The translations under genes and the position numbers were made by a program. The notes under the pieces were generated by a model. It was not told the origin of the DNA. It saw only the letters and a program-made list of their open reading frames with translations, and did no database searches. A stretch of 64,000 nt of DNA. Source: Phenylobacterium sp. GTDB taxonomy: Bacteria; Pseudomonadota; Alphaproteobacteria; Caulobacterales; Caulobacteraceae. The stretch spans positions 39,521-103,520 of the forward strand of contig NZ_JAUYAF010000084.1 of NCBI RefSeq assembly GCF_030693625.1, read 5' to 3'. The stretch's first letter is position 1; each line of letters starts with the position of its first letter. This document shows, one piece after another, positions 40,452 through 48,770 of the stretch.

Positions 40452-40795
40452 GACGGCTCTTCCTCACGGTCGGCGATGAAGCGGATGAGGGCCTTGAAGT
40501 CCTGCGGCGTGCAGGCGGCGCACTGGCCGCCGGCCGGCATGGCCCGGTAGCCCTGGACCACGTGATCCAGCAGCACGGCCTCCCCCTGATGCCAGCGCGG
40601 GACCCAGGCGCGGGCGTCGTGGGTCAGGGGCGCCCCGGCGGCCGGGTTCACATGGCAGGCCTTGCAGGAGCTCTCATAGAGCTGGGCCAGGCGGGGGTCG
40701 GCGGGGGCCAGGCTGGCATAGTCAGCGGGCGGCCCGGCGGGCTTGGCGCAGGCGGCGAGGCTCAGCAGCGCGGCGAGCGGCAACAGGTGTCTCAA
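40448..40795 (-). CDS. Lipoprotein cytochrome c, partner of the flavoprotein
   Basis: A 115-aa single-heme cytochrome c with a lipobox (LSLAAC, Cys at residue 16). SCKACH is the heme site, Met in AMPAGGQCAAC is the likely axial ligand, and the CAAC pair resembles cytochrome c5-type disulfides. The 4-bp overlap with the flavoprotein gene shows tight coupling. It is first in the two-gene unit. Confidence 0.86.
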   Translation of the reverse strand: MRHLLPLAALLSLAACAKPAGPPADYASLAPADPRLAQLYESSCKACHVNPAAGAPLTHDARAWVPRWHQGEAVLLDHVVQGYRAMPAGGQCAACTPQDFKALIRFIADREEEPS

Positions 40796-40839
40796 GCGTC
40801 CTCCCCCGGGGCGCAGCGGCCCTCTTGTCGAGGGTGAGC

Positions 40840-40955
40840 CTAGAGCATGTCAGGCGCAAGTGGACACCGGTTCGCCGCCCGGACATGCTCTAGATTCAAG
40901 AAGATAGACCCTTTTTATCCGATCAGGTTGTTTCAACCTGATCCGGAAAGGGTCT
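40840..40955. repeat. Two-palindrome intergenic element
   Basis: First palindrome: CTAGAGCATGTC (40840-40851) with GACATGCTCTAG (40882-40893). Second: AGACCCTTT (40906-40914) with AAAGGGTCT (40947-40955), enclosing GATCAGGTTG / CAACCTGATC. Both match palindromes common in alphaproteobacterial intergenic sequence. Confidence 0.78.
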
Positions 40956-40988
40956 AGCCGGGGTTCAGGGAAGATTGGAACCGCGAAC

Positions 40989-41023
40989 CTCACGAACGAC
41001 ACGTCGGCCGTGTCGTTCGTGAG
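40989..41023. repeat. Hairpin sharing the 37680 arm sequence
   Basis: CTCACGAACGACACG / CGTGTCGTTCGTGAG with a short centre. The arm is part of the 37680/37842 arm, so it is a solo copy of the same repeat family. It lies at the 3' end of the alpha/beta hydrolase and may serve as its terminator. Confidence 0.75.
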
Positions 41024-41039
41024 CTGAACATTTCGGCGG

Positions 41040-41816
41040 TCAGCCGAGCCGACCGATAGCCTCGACCACCTGGGCGGTCTTCTCGAGGATGACCATGTGG
41101 CCGGCCTCGGGGATGGAGACCAGCTCGGCGCCCGCGATGCCCTTCTTGAAGCCGTGGGCGTAGAAGGGCGGGATCATGCGGTCGGAGTCGCCCCAGACCA
41201 CGACGGTCCTGGCCTTGATCCGGTACATGCGCTGCGACAGGCCGCGCTCCGGGATCGGGAACAGGATGCGGCCGGCCATGCCCAGCTGGCGAGCGTTGGT
41301 CACCAGATAGGTCTGCAGGAAGTTGGGGTCCTCGACATTGCGCCCCGCCGTGAGGATCGCCGCGCCGGCCGCCGCATCGTGGAACAGGTACTGCGGCATC
41401 TCGTAGGGCATCAGGGAGAACATGTCGGCCACCGGATGGTCGTCGTTCCAGAGACCCGCCGGACAGATGAGCGCCAGGCGGCTGACGTCATTGGGCTGGG
41501 TGGCCGCCATCTCCGCGGCGATCATGCCGCCCATGGAGTGGCCCACCAGGATCGGGTCCTTCAGGCCGAGCGCCTCGACCACGTCCCAGCTGTGCTGGGT
41601 GAAATCCAGCATGTCGCGGATCTCGCCGCATTCCTCGCTGTCGCCGTAGCCGGGGATCAGCGGGGCGTAGACATGGTGCTTCTCAGCCAGCGCCTTCAGG
41701 AACGGGTCGTCGGCCGTGATCCCGCCCGCGCCGTGCAGGAAGACAAGGTCAGGCCCGGAGCCGCCTTCGAGATAGCGGACCGGCACGTGCTGGGTGGAGA
41801 CGGTTTTCAGTTCCAT
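41040..41816 (-). CDS. Alpha/beta hydrolase (ring-cleavage-product hydrolase-like)
   Basis: A 258-aa cytosolic hydrolase starting at ATG 41816 behind GGAGAGG. FLHGAGG, VGHSMGG (nucleophile Ser), GDSDRM (Asp) and EAGHMV (His) make a full catalytic triad. It resembles meta-cleavage-product and other C-C or ester hydrolases. It follows the luciferase-like monooxygenase gene by 14 nt, so the pair probably acts in one catabolic path. Confidence 0.86.
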   Translation of the reverse strand: MELKTVSTQHVPVRYLEGGSGPDLVFLHGAGGITADDPFLKALAEKHHVYAPLIPGYGDSEECGEIRDMLDFTQHSWDVVEALGLKDPILVGHSMGGMIAAEMAATQPNDVSRLALICPAGLWNDDHPVADMFSLMPYEMPQYLFHDAAAGAAILTAGRNVEDPNFLQTYLVTNARQLGMAGRILFPIPERGLSQRMYRIKARTVVVWGDSDRMIPPFYAHGFKKGIAGAELVSIPEAGHMVILEKTAQVVEAIGRLG

Positions 41817-41830
41817 GATCACCTCTCCCT

Positions 41831-43102
41831 TCACGCGTAGGTCTTGGCGAGTTCGGCGCTGGTGGGCGCCTCCTTGCGCAAGCTGCCGGAGGTGACGCGC
41901 TGGGCCAGCGGGCTGGTCCAGAAGCGGTTGTCGTGGTCCCAGTCGGGGAACATGTTCCGCAGCTTGGGCATCACCTTCTCGGCGAACAGCTTGGTGGAGT
42001 ACATGCACTTGTCGGCGGGCATGTTCCCCACGTGCATCAGGCAGAAGATGTTGCCGACGTTCAGCCCCTTGATCAGCTCCTCCATCCGTTGACGGACGGT
42101 TTCCGGCGAACCGGCGATCACGTGGCCCTGCTCGGTCAGTTCCTTCCAGGTCAGCTGGGTGTAGCCGCCGCGCGGCGGGGCGTACTGACTGAGCGCGCCG
42201 GTCTGGATGGTCTTGATGGTCCGGTAGCCCGGCGCGTCGGCGAAGCCCGGATAGACGTGGAGGCAGCGATTGTAGAAGTAGCTGACATGCTCGGCATAGA
42301 GCCGCTCGGCCTCTTCGTCGGTATCCGCCACCAGGATGGTCTGGGCGAAACCGGCCCGGTAGGGGCTCTTGTCCACGCCGCGCTCGTCCACCCGGCGCCA
42401 GTAGCCGTCCATCAGGGCCTGGGCCCGCAGATAGCCTGAGAAGCTGAGGTAGGAGTAGGAATAGGTGTTGTCGATGCAGAAGTCGTAGGTCTCCACCGAG
42501 CCGCCGCCGGGGATGTGGACCGGCGGGTGGGGGGCGTCCTGGATCGGGCGCGGCCAGATGTTGACGTGCCGCAGCTTGTTGTAGCGGCCGTTCCAGGCGA
42601 AGGGCTCGCGGGTGGTCCAGGCCTTGATGATCAGGTCATGGGCCTCCTGGTACTTCTCGCGCGTCAGCGACGGGATCTGGCCGTAGCAGTAGTTGGTGTC
42701 CATCGAGGTCCCCACCGGGAACCCCGCCACCAGCCGCCCACCCGAGATGCAGTCCAGCATGGCGAACTCCTCGGCCACGCGGATCGGCGGATTGTAGAGG
42801 GCGATGGAGTTGCCCAGGACGACGATGGCCGCGTCCTTGGTGCGGCGCGCCAGACCGGCGGCGATGATGTTGGGGCTGGGCATGATGCCGTAGCCGTTCT
42901 GGTGGTGCTCGTTCACCCCGACGCCGTCGAACCCGAGGGTGTCGGCGTATTCCAGCAGGTCCATATAGGTGTTGTAGACCTCGTGGCTCTTGGCCGGATC
43001 GAACAGCTTCTGGTCGATATCGACCCAGACCGACCGGTTCTTCTCCCGGAAATCGTCCGGCAGATAGGGCCACGGCATCAGGTTGAACCAGGTGAACTTC
43101 AT
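41831..43102 (-). CDS. Luciferase-like flavin-dependent monooxygenase
   Basis: A 423-aa F420/FMN-type luciferase-like monooxygenase. ATG 43102 (MKFTWFNLMPWPYLP) behind GGAGGAG is the start; the frame is open further up. VGVNEHHQNGYGIMPSPN, ISGGRLVAGFPVGTSMDTNY and GSPETVRQRMEELI are family landmarks. Likely a two-component enzyme fed with FMNH2 by a reductase elsewhere. First gene of a two-gene unit with the hydrolase. Confidence 0.88.
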   Translation of the reverse strand: MKFTWFNLMPWPYLPDDFREKNRSVWVDIDQKLFDPAKSHEVYNTYMDLLEYADTLGFDGVGVNEHHQNGYGIMPSPNIIAAGLARRTKDAAIVVLGNSIALYNPPIRVAEEFAMLDCISGGRLVAGFPVGTSMDTNYCYGQIPSLTREKYQEAHDLIIKAWTTREPFAWNGRYNKLRHVNIWPRPIQDAPHPPVHIPGGGSVETYDFCIDNTYSYSYLSFSGYLRAQALMDGYWRRVDERGVDKSPYRAGFAQTILVADTDEEAERLYAEHVSYFYNRCLHVYPGFADAPGYRTIKTIQTGALSQYAPPRGGYTQLTWKELTEQGHVIAGSPETVRQRMEELIKGLNVGNIFCLMHVGNMPADKCMYSTKLFAEKVMPKLRNMFPDWDHDNRFWTSPLAQRVTSGSLRKEAPTSAELAKTYA

Positions 43103-43232
43103 CAGGGTCTCCTCCCGCCGCCTCTGTCGGGCGGTCATGTGAACGACGATAACCCCATGACGCCCGGCGCCTAGTCCTCTCTGAGACCGAAAAATCGCCC
43201 ACCCCCTTCCCATGGCCCCGCGCAAACCTATA

Positions 43233-43249
43233 TTGCAACTCATTCGCAA
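43233..43249. promoter_or_regulatory. Fur-like box upstream of DUF2061-dps
   Basis: TTGCAACTCATTCGCAA; its reverse complement TTGCGAATGAGTTGCAA matches the bfd site at 10164-10180 at 16 of 17 positions. It lies 16 bp before the DUF2061 ATG, overlapping the likely promoter. Its match and its iron-related target support Fur-type control. Confidence 0.65.
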
Positions 43250-43264
43250 TAGCGCTTGATCCGG

Positions 43265-43465
43265 ATGCTGGCCAAGAAGACCCTGACCTACAGCCTGACC
43301 CACCTGGTGGTGGCGGTGACCGTCGCCTTCGCCCTGACGCGCGACTGGCGCGCGGCCTTGGCCATCGGCCTGGTTGAGCCCATCTTCCAGACCGCCGCCT
43401 TCGTGATCCACGAACGGCTGTGGGCGCGGGCCATCGCCCGCGACCCCGCCCCGCTCGCTGGCTGA
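43265..43465 (+). CDS. DUF2061 small membrane protein
   Basis: A 66-aa protein with two hydrophobic segments and the DUF2061 C-terminal pattern (AIGLVEPIFQTAAFVIHERLWARA). ATG 43265 is my choice; TTG at 43256 is also in frame. Function unknown. It is 21 nt before dps, sharing its Fur-like box, so a role in iron or oxidative stress is suggested. Confidence 0.78.
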   Translation: MLAKKTLTYSLTHLVVAVTVAFALTRDWRAALAIGLVEPIFQTAAFVIHERLWARAIARDPAPLAG

Positions 43466-43486
43466 CCCTGAACGAGGAACACCCCG

Positions 43487-43957
43487 ATGCCCAAGACCTC
43501 CGGCCCCGATCCCAAGGCCCGCAAGGCCGCCGCCGAAGCCCTGTCCAAGCTGCTGGCCGACAGCTATGCGGTTTATCTGAAGACCCACGGCTATCACTGG
43601 AACGTGCGGGGCGCGAATTTCCAGGCCCTGCACAGCCTGTTCATGGCCCAGTACACCGAGATGTGGACCGCCATCGACGAGGTCGCCGAGCGCATCCGCG
43701 CCCTGGGCGAGCTGGCGCCTCAGGGCTATGGCGCCTTCGGCAATCTCAGCGCCATCAAGGACGGTGACCCCAGCCTGGCGGCCAACGCCATGCTCACCGA
43801 CCTGATCGCCAGCCACGAGACCCTAATCGCCACGGCCTACGGCGCCCTGGAGGCCGCCCAGGCGGCGGGCGACGAGGTGTCGGCCGGCCTGCTCACTGAC
43901 CGGCTGACGGCCCACGAGAAGCACGCCTGGATGCTGCGCGCCTCCCTGGAAGACTAG
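43487..43957 (+). CDS. dps: Dps-family DNA-protection/iron-storage protein
   Basis: A 156-aa Dps, 12-mer that oxidises Fe(II) with peroxide and shields DNA. Dinuclear-site residues are intact: His37 (YHWNVRG), His49, Asp64 and Glu68. A short basic N-terminal tail (MPKTSGPDPKARKAA) could bind DNA. Second gene after DUF2061; its stop overlaps the SGNH gene on the other strand by 3-4 bp. Confidence 0.94.
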   Translation: MPKTSGPDPKARKAAAEALSKLLADSYAVYLKTHGYHWNVRGANFQALHSLFMAQYTEMWTAIDEVAERIRALGELAPQGYGAFGNLSAIKDGDPSLAANAMLTDLIASHETLIATAYGALEAAQAAGDEVSAGLLTDRLTAHEKHAWMLRASLED

Positions 43958-44643
43958 GCCGGGCAGGGGCGGCCGGTGGCCGCCTCGTGCTCCACCACTG
44001 GGCGAATGACCTGGGTCCAGAGGACGTAGCCGGCGGGCGTCATGTGCAGGCCGTCGGCGACGAAGATGTCCTTCGGCGCGCCGGCCTCCAGCATGGCGGG
44101 GACCACGTCGACATAGTCGAGGTCAGGGCGCTGGTCGGCGAGCGCCTTGATGGCGGCGTTGGCCTGGCTCTGGCTGGCGAACTGGTCCCAGCGCGCCTTC
44201 GAGGGCTTCAGCCCGATGAAGTAGACCTTGGTGGCGCCCAGGGTCTTGTCCTTGCGGTCCAGGAAGGCCTGGAAGTCGTCCACCACCTGTTCGGGGGTGC
44301 GGCCGGCGTTGAGGTCGTTCTCCCCGGCGTAGAAGAAGATGGCGCGGGGCCGGTAGGGGGTGACGACCTGGTCGAAATAGAGGGTGACGTCGGCGATTTG
44401 CGAGCCCCCAAAGCCGCGGTTGGTGACCGGATGGGGGGCCATGTCCTGGTCCAGGCTCTTCCAGAAGCGGACGCTGGAGGAGCCCGTGAACAGGAAGCCG
44501 CAGGGCTTGGGCGGGGTCGCCTTGTCCAGTTCGGCGAAGCGGGCGATCTCGGGCGAGAACCGCGTTTCCGGCGCGGGGGCGGCGGCGGTGAGCGACAGCA
44601 AGGCGAGCGCCATGAGCGCGCGGCGTGTGAACGACCTGGACAT
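43954..44643 (-). CDS. Secreted SGNH/GDSL hydrolase
   Basis: A 229-aa secreted esterase-like protein. Tat-like or Sec signal (FTRRALMALALLSLTAAA). Nucleophile segment FTGSSSVRFW, NRGFGGSQ, AGENDLNAG and the C-terminal ADGLHMTPAGY carry the SGNH blocks, including Asn and Asp/His. Tail to tail with dps. Substrate unknown. Confidence 0.85.
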   Translation of the reverse strand: MSRSFTRRALMALALLSLTAAAPAPETRFSPEIARFAELDKATPPKPCGFLFTGSSSVRFWKSLDQDMAPHPVTNRGFGGSQIADVTLYFDQVVTPYRPRAIFFYAGENDLNAGRTPEQVVDDFQAFLDRKDKTLGATKVYFIGLKPSKARWDQFASQSQANAAIKALADQRPDLDYVDVVPAMLEAGAPKDIFVADGLHMTPAGYVLWTQVIRPVVEHEAATGRPCPA

Positions 44644-44670
44644 CGGCGAACTCCCTAATTTCGGGAGAGA

Positions 44671-45462
44671 CTACTGAGCGGGCTGGGCCAGCGCCAGCAG
44701 GCGCTCGGTACGCCTGGCCCAGCAGCAGGTGTGCTTCTCACGCCAGACAAGGACGGTTCCGCCAAGCCGGCGCGCGGCGGCCTCGCCCAGGGCCGGCGGC
44801 ACGACCTGATCGAAACGGCCGAGCACGTGGACCTGCACGACCCCGGGGGCGATGACGGCGGCGGCGGGATCAAGGGAGCCGCTCAGCGGGCTCGCCCCGT
44901 GCCAGTCGGCCCAGGCCGCGAGGTCCAGCGGGGCGGCCAGGGTGACGAGGACGGCGACATCGGTGCGCCGGGCGGCCACCAGGGCGGCCATGGTCCCACC
45001 GCCGGACCAGCCCACCAGCCGCAGGCGCGTGGCGCCGGAGCGGCGCTTCAGGTCATCGATGGCGAGGCTGGAGGCGGCGATCGCGCTCTGCGAATAGCGC
45101 CCGGTCGTCCAGTCGGACGGCGTGCAGGCCGGGTCCTTCACATACTGACAGGGACGTCCCAGCCAGGCCACCGGCCCCTGCGGCCAGGCCTGGGCGATGC
45201 GAAACCCCAGGGGGTCCCTGGGCGTCGGGTCGACGGACGGCTGGCCCTTGCGGTCATGGGCGTTTCCGTCGCCCTCGATCACCACGGTGAGCAGGTCGCC
45301 CGTGGGTGAAGCATCCTTCGAGGCGGCGGCGAGGATGCGGGTCCCCGCAACCACCTCGAAGGACGTCCAACCCCTGCCGGCGGGGCTGGCGCCGGCAGGG
45401 GCCGTCAGCAGGGAGACCAGCGCCAGGCCGAGGGCCGGAACAGACGCCAGTCTCCACCGCAT
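44671..45462 (-). CDS. Secreted alpha/beta hydrolase
   Basis: A 263-aa secreted protein with a Sec signal (LASVPALGLALVSLLTAPAGASP). VIEGDGNAHDRKGQ, the nucleophile segment VGWSGGG and the Asp region LGRFDQVVP are visible, but the late His is less clear (EKHTCCW). Several Cys may form disulfides. 27 nt upstream of the SGNH gene in the same direction. Possibly an esterase; substrate unknown. Confidence 0.75.
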   Translation of the reverse strand: MRWRLASVPALGLALVSLLTAPAGASPAGRGWTSFEVVAGTRILAAASKDASPTGDLLTVVIEGDGNAHDRKGQPSVDPTPRDPLGFRIAQAWPQGPVAWLGRPCQYVKDPACTPSDWTTGRYSQSAIAASSLAIDDLKRRSGATRLRLVGWSGGGTMAALVAARRTDVAVLVTLAAPLDLAAWADWHGASPLSGSLDPAAAVIAPGVVQVHVLGRFDQVVPPALGEAAARRLGGTVLVWREKHTCCWARRTERLLALAQPAQ

Positions 45463-45484
45463 CAGGCTCTCTCCTCAGAGTCCT

Positions 45485-46936
45485 TTAGAAGGCCCGGCGC
45501 AGGGTGAAGCCGAAGCTGGTCTCCCCCTCGTTCTTCTTGCCGACCAGGGTCTGGATGTTGAAGGCCAGGGCCAGGTCGTCGGAGAGCGGGGCCGCGAAGC
45601 CCGCGCCGATGTAGCCGTATTCCTTGTCCACGCCGGCCGGACCATCGGTCTGGCTGTTGAAGCTGGCGCTGACATAGGGAAGCCAGTTGGAGCCGGTGTA
45701 GATCAGCGCCGTGCCGGCCTGGGCGATGGTCAGGTCGGTGGAGTTTCCGGCGATCGGGCGGCCGGCGTTGTCGAGATAGGCGTCGGTGTCGGAGGTCGAG
45801 GCGATGACCCCCAGGCTGGGGGTCAGGACCCAGTCGGCGCCGAGGTCGACCGTCGTGCCGATGCTGACCGAACCGAACAGCTGGTTGCGGTCGGTCTCAC
45901 CGAAGGTGCGCAGGGCGCCGGCCGTGCGGCCGTATTCGACCTCGTCGTTGGAGTAGCCCACCGTGCCGGTGATCTGGAAGGCGGGGCCTGCCGACCAGGA
46001 GGCGTAGCCGCCGACCGTCCAACCCTTGGTCTGGTAGTCGACGGCCGTGCCGTCCAGCTGCATGGAGCCGTAGCCCACATAGGCGCCGAGCACGGTGCTG
46101 TCGAAGATCACGTCGCCCCCGATGGCGGCCGAACCGCCCCAACCGTCCTGGGCCGAGCCCGGGCGACTGTCGTCGACATAGGACCCCGAGGCGTTAACCC
46201 ACAGGCCGGTCTGCGGCTCGAAGGCGCCGGCGTTCAGGCCCTTGTAGACGCGCCCGTTGCGGGTCTGAGGACCGAGGCTGGAAGTCAGGCCGGCCAGGGA
46301 CAGGCCCTGCAGGCGCTGGGCGACGAAGTTCTGCATGCTGGTGGCGTTCACCCGCGTGCCCACCAGCGCCAGGAACAGCTGGTCGGCCTCGGCCTGGGTG
46401 ATCAGAGCCTTTTCCGGCAGGGTCACGGTGATGATCGTGCCGTTGGGAGTCACGACGGTGGTTGTCCCCGGAGTCGTCGACGTGATGGGGGTCGTCGGCG
46501 TGGTGGGGGTGGTCGGAGTCGTCGTGGGCGTGGGAGTCGGCGTCGGCGCGGGCGGGGTGGGGGTGGTCGGCGTCGTCGGGGTGGTGGTCGGGGCCTGACC
46601 GAAGGCGACCGCGCAGGCGCCCGACCCGGTGACCGCCTGGGTCACGGTGTTGACCACGCAGTTGAAGGACTCGGTGGTCCCGCCGGTGGCGATGGTGCCG
46701 GTGTAGGAGATGCTGGTCGCGCTGGGCACCACCCTGGTGAACTTCACCGTGGCCGGGTTGGCCGCATAGGGGCCGCCCGAGATGCTGATGGTGATGTTGT
46801 TCAGGCCCGCGATCGTGGTGACGATGGTGGTGCCGTCAGGCAGGGTGATGGTGCTGCCGGCCTGGGCGGAGGCCGAGCCGGCCCCGAAGCCGAGGGCTAG
46901 CAGGAAGGCCGCGAAGGCGGCCGCGAGAAAGCGCAT
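45485..46936 (-). CDS. Autotransporter-type outer-membrane protein with Thr/Pro linker
   Basis: A 483-aa protein from ATG 46936. Sec signal (residues 1-24), a small passenger (about 25-115) with two Cys (93 and 108), a Thr/Pro-repeat linker (about 116-160), a short helix, then a beta-barrel (about 225-483) ending in Phe. The barrel has alternating strands such as TVGYSNDEVEYGRT. It would expose the small domain on the cell surface. Passenger function unknown. Confidence 0.82.
   Translation of the reverse strand: MRFLAAAFAAFLLALGFGAGSASAQAGSTITLPDGTTIVTTIAGLNNITISISGGPYAANPATVKFTRVVPSATSISYTGTIATGGTTESFNCVVNTVTQAVTGSGACAVAFGQAPTTTPTTPTTPTPPAPTPTPTPTTTPTTPTTPTTPITSTTPGTTTVVTPNGTIITVTLPEKALITQAEADQLFLALVGTRVNATSMQNFVAQRLQGLSLAGLTSSLGPQTRNGRVYKGLNAGAFEPQTGLWVNASGSYVDDSRPGSAQDGWGGSAAIGGDVIFDSTVLGAYVGYGSMQLDGTAVDYQTKGWTVGGYASWSAGPAFQITGTVGYSNDEVEYGRTAGALRTFGETDRNQLFGSVSIGTTVDLGADWVLTPSLGVIASTSDTDAYLDNAGRPIAGNSTDLTIAQAGTALIYTGSNWLPYVSASFNSQTDGPAGVDKEYGYIGAGFAAPLSDDLALAFNIQTLVGKKNEGETSFGFTLRRAF
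46457..46591 (-). repeat. Thr/Pro-coding low-complexity repeat
   Basis: Imperfect ACC-ACC-CCG-type codon repeats in the autotransporter gene, encoding about 45 residues of Thr/Pro. It makes an extended spacer and is prone to length change by slippage. Confidence 0.75.
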
Positions 46937-47069
46937 GTGGAGTATCCCCAAACTGGTGTGACTTACCGTCACGTCCCCTCGACCACGGGTAGCAGGGGGC
47001 CGCATGATCCATCCGGACTATGCGGCTCGGTTTGTCTTGGGACTGTCTTCTCGGGGTCTCAGGACCAGG

Positions 47070-48770
47070 TCAGGTCCGCGCCAGCCAGGCCAGGGCCTCG
47101 GCCCAATGCTTGTGGGCCAGGAACCGGCCGATGCCTGGGAAGACCCGCACCGTCTCCACATGGTCTCTGAGCCAGGCCTGGACCTCCTCCACCCCGTTCA
47201 TGGGATCCTGGTCGCCGTGCCAGAGCGTGACGGGGGAGGCGAGGTCGGAGAGGTCGGGCCCTCCGGGCCTGGCCGCACAGCGGATGGAGTCGGCGGCGCC
47301 CCGGGCGCTGACCGCCACCGACTCGCGCGTGTAGTCGATGATGAAGTCCAGCAGCTCGGGGTGAGCCTTCAGGTAGGCGGCGTCCCCAGGGGCTGAGGCC
47401 GCGGCGCGGGCGTAGCGCTCGAACTGCGCCCGACTGAGGCTGAGGCGCATCATCTCGAAGATCATGTCCGACAGCCAAGGGTTGCGGTAGATGCGCCGCC
47501 AGAACAGGGTCAGCGTATGGCCGCGGTCGCGCTCCCGCTCCGCCTGCAGTCCGGGCGGACGCCCCGAGGCCAGCAGGATGCGGGAGACCGAATCCCCCAG
47601 CTGCACCGCCGCCTCCATGGCGTAGGCCGCCCCGTCGGTATTGGTGGTGATTTGCAGGCCGTCGATCCCCAGATGCCGGATGAGGGCCACGGAGTCGGCC
47701 GCGACATTGGCGAAGCTGAAATCGGGATGCGGGTCCGAGCGTCCTGATCCCGCCCGTTCGGTGGCGATGAGCCGCAGGCCCATGTCGCGGGCCAGGGCGT
47801 TGGTCCCACGCGGCAGCAGGCTGGAGGACAGGTCTTGAGTGATCACCAGCACCGGACGTCCGGCTGGGTCGCCATAGTCGCGCCAGCCCAGGCGGCGGCC
47901 GTCGGTGAGCTTGAAGAGCTGGACCGGCGGCGCGGTGTCGGCCGCCGCCCGCTCGGTGGCGATGATGGCCCCGCCGACCCGGCGGGCCCCGGCCCCCGGA
48001 TCCTCGAAGGCCTGGGCCAGGGCGCCCAGCTGGGTCAGGGCGCGCACCAGTTCGCTCTGCCGGTTCAGGCCCATCTTCTCGAACACCGCGCGCAGCTGGT
48101 TGCGAACGGTGTTGAGGCTGACCGCCATGTCGTCAGCGGCCTCCTTGAGACTGAGGCCGTCCTTCAGCCGGGCGGCCAGGCGCGTCTCGGCCGGGGTCAG
48201 GCCGAAGCTCTCGCGGACGCTGGCCCAGAGGCGATCGGTGGTCTCCAGCGCCGGAAAGACGATGGCGATGTCGCCCTCCCCGCGTGGCGAGGGTTGGGGC
48301 AGTGTGGCGGCCAAACTCAGGGGCAGGGCCGCGGCCGGAGTGACATAGGCGAAGTGCGGCCCCTCATCCTCCTCGTCGAGAAACTTGACGATCACCTGGC
48401 GGCCTCGGGTTTCGCGCAGGCGCTTGCGGGCCTGGGTCAGGGCCTCGTGGTTGGAGGGATTGAGGAAGGAGAGGCCGCGGGCCTCGATCCGCCCCAGCCG
48501 GTGCTGGAACAGGCTCTCGCCGGCAGGGTTGCAGGCCACGGCCCCGCCGGCGCCGGAGACCACGATGACGCCGACATCGGCCCGCTCCCCGCCGCCCGCC
48601 GCGGCGCGGGCCAGGCTGGTCATGCCCTCCGTGACCGGGGGCGCTGCGCCGTCCTGGGCTGGTACGTCCAGGGCCTCGATCACCTCTTCCCAGCGCTCGG
48701 GGTCAGCGGCGACGGCGTACATCGTCTCGATCACGAGGGAGATGTTGGCCTTGGACTGGGCGGCGGACAT
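47070..48770 (-). CDS. LuxR-type regulator fused to degenerate alpha/beta hydrolase
   Basis: A 566-aa protein. Residues about 65-175 resemble a PAS-like sensor; a LuxR helix-turn-helix lies at about 188-245 (LTPAETRLAARLKDGLSLKEAA...), in the middle; residues about 285-566 are an alpha/beta hydrolase. The nucleophile segment reads TTNTDG with Thr378 at the usual Ser, and the late His position is Arg549 (PGIGRF), while Asp522 remains. It is thus probably a ligand sensor, not an enzyme. A short SPRGEG segment near residue 160 looks like a repeat-derived insert. It lies 133 bp downstream of the autotransporter gene's 5' end and is transcribed the same way. Confidence 0.85.
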   Translation of the reverse strand: MSAAQSKANISLVIETMYAVAADPERWEEVIEALDVPAQDGAAPPVTEGMTSLARAAAGGGERADVGVIVVSGAGGAVACNPAGESLFQHRLGRIEARGLSFLNPSNHEALTQARKRLRETRGRQVIVKFLDEEDEGPHFAYVTPAAALPLSLAATLPQPSPRGEGDIAIVFPALETTDRLWASVRESFGLTPAETRLAARLKDGLSLKEAADDMAVSLNTVRNQLRAVFEKMGLNRQSELVRALTQLGALAQAFEDPGAGARRVGGAIIATERAAADTAPPVQLFKLTDGRRLGWRDYGDPAGRPVLVITQDLSSSLLPRGTNALARDMGLRLIATERAGSGRSDPHPDFSFANVAADSVALIRHLGIDGLQITTNTDGAAYAMEAAVQLGDSVSRILLASGRPPGLQAERERDRGHTLTLFWRRIYRNPWLSDMIFEMMRLSLSRAQFERYARAAASAPGDAAYLKAHPELLDFIIDYTRESVAVSARGAADSIRCAARPGGPDLSDLASPVTLWHGDQDPMNGVEEVQAWLRDHVETVRVFPGIGRFLAHKHWAEALAWLART

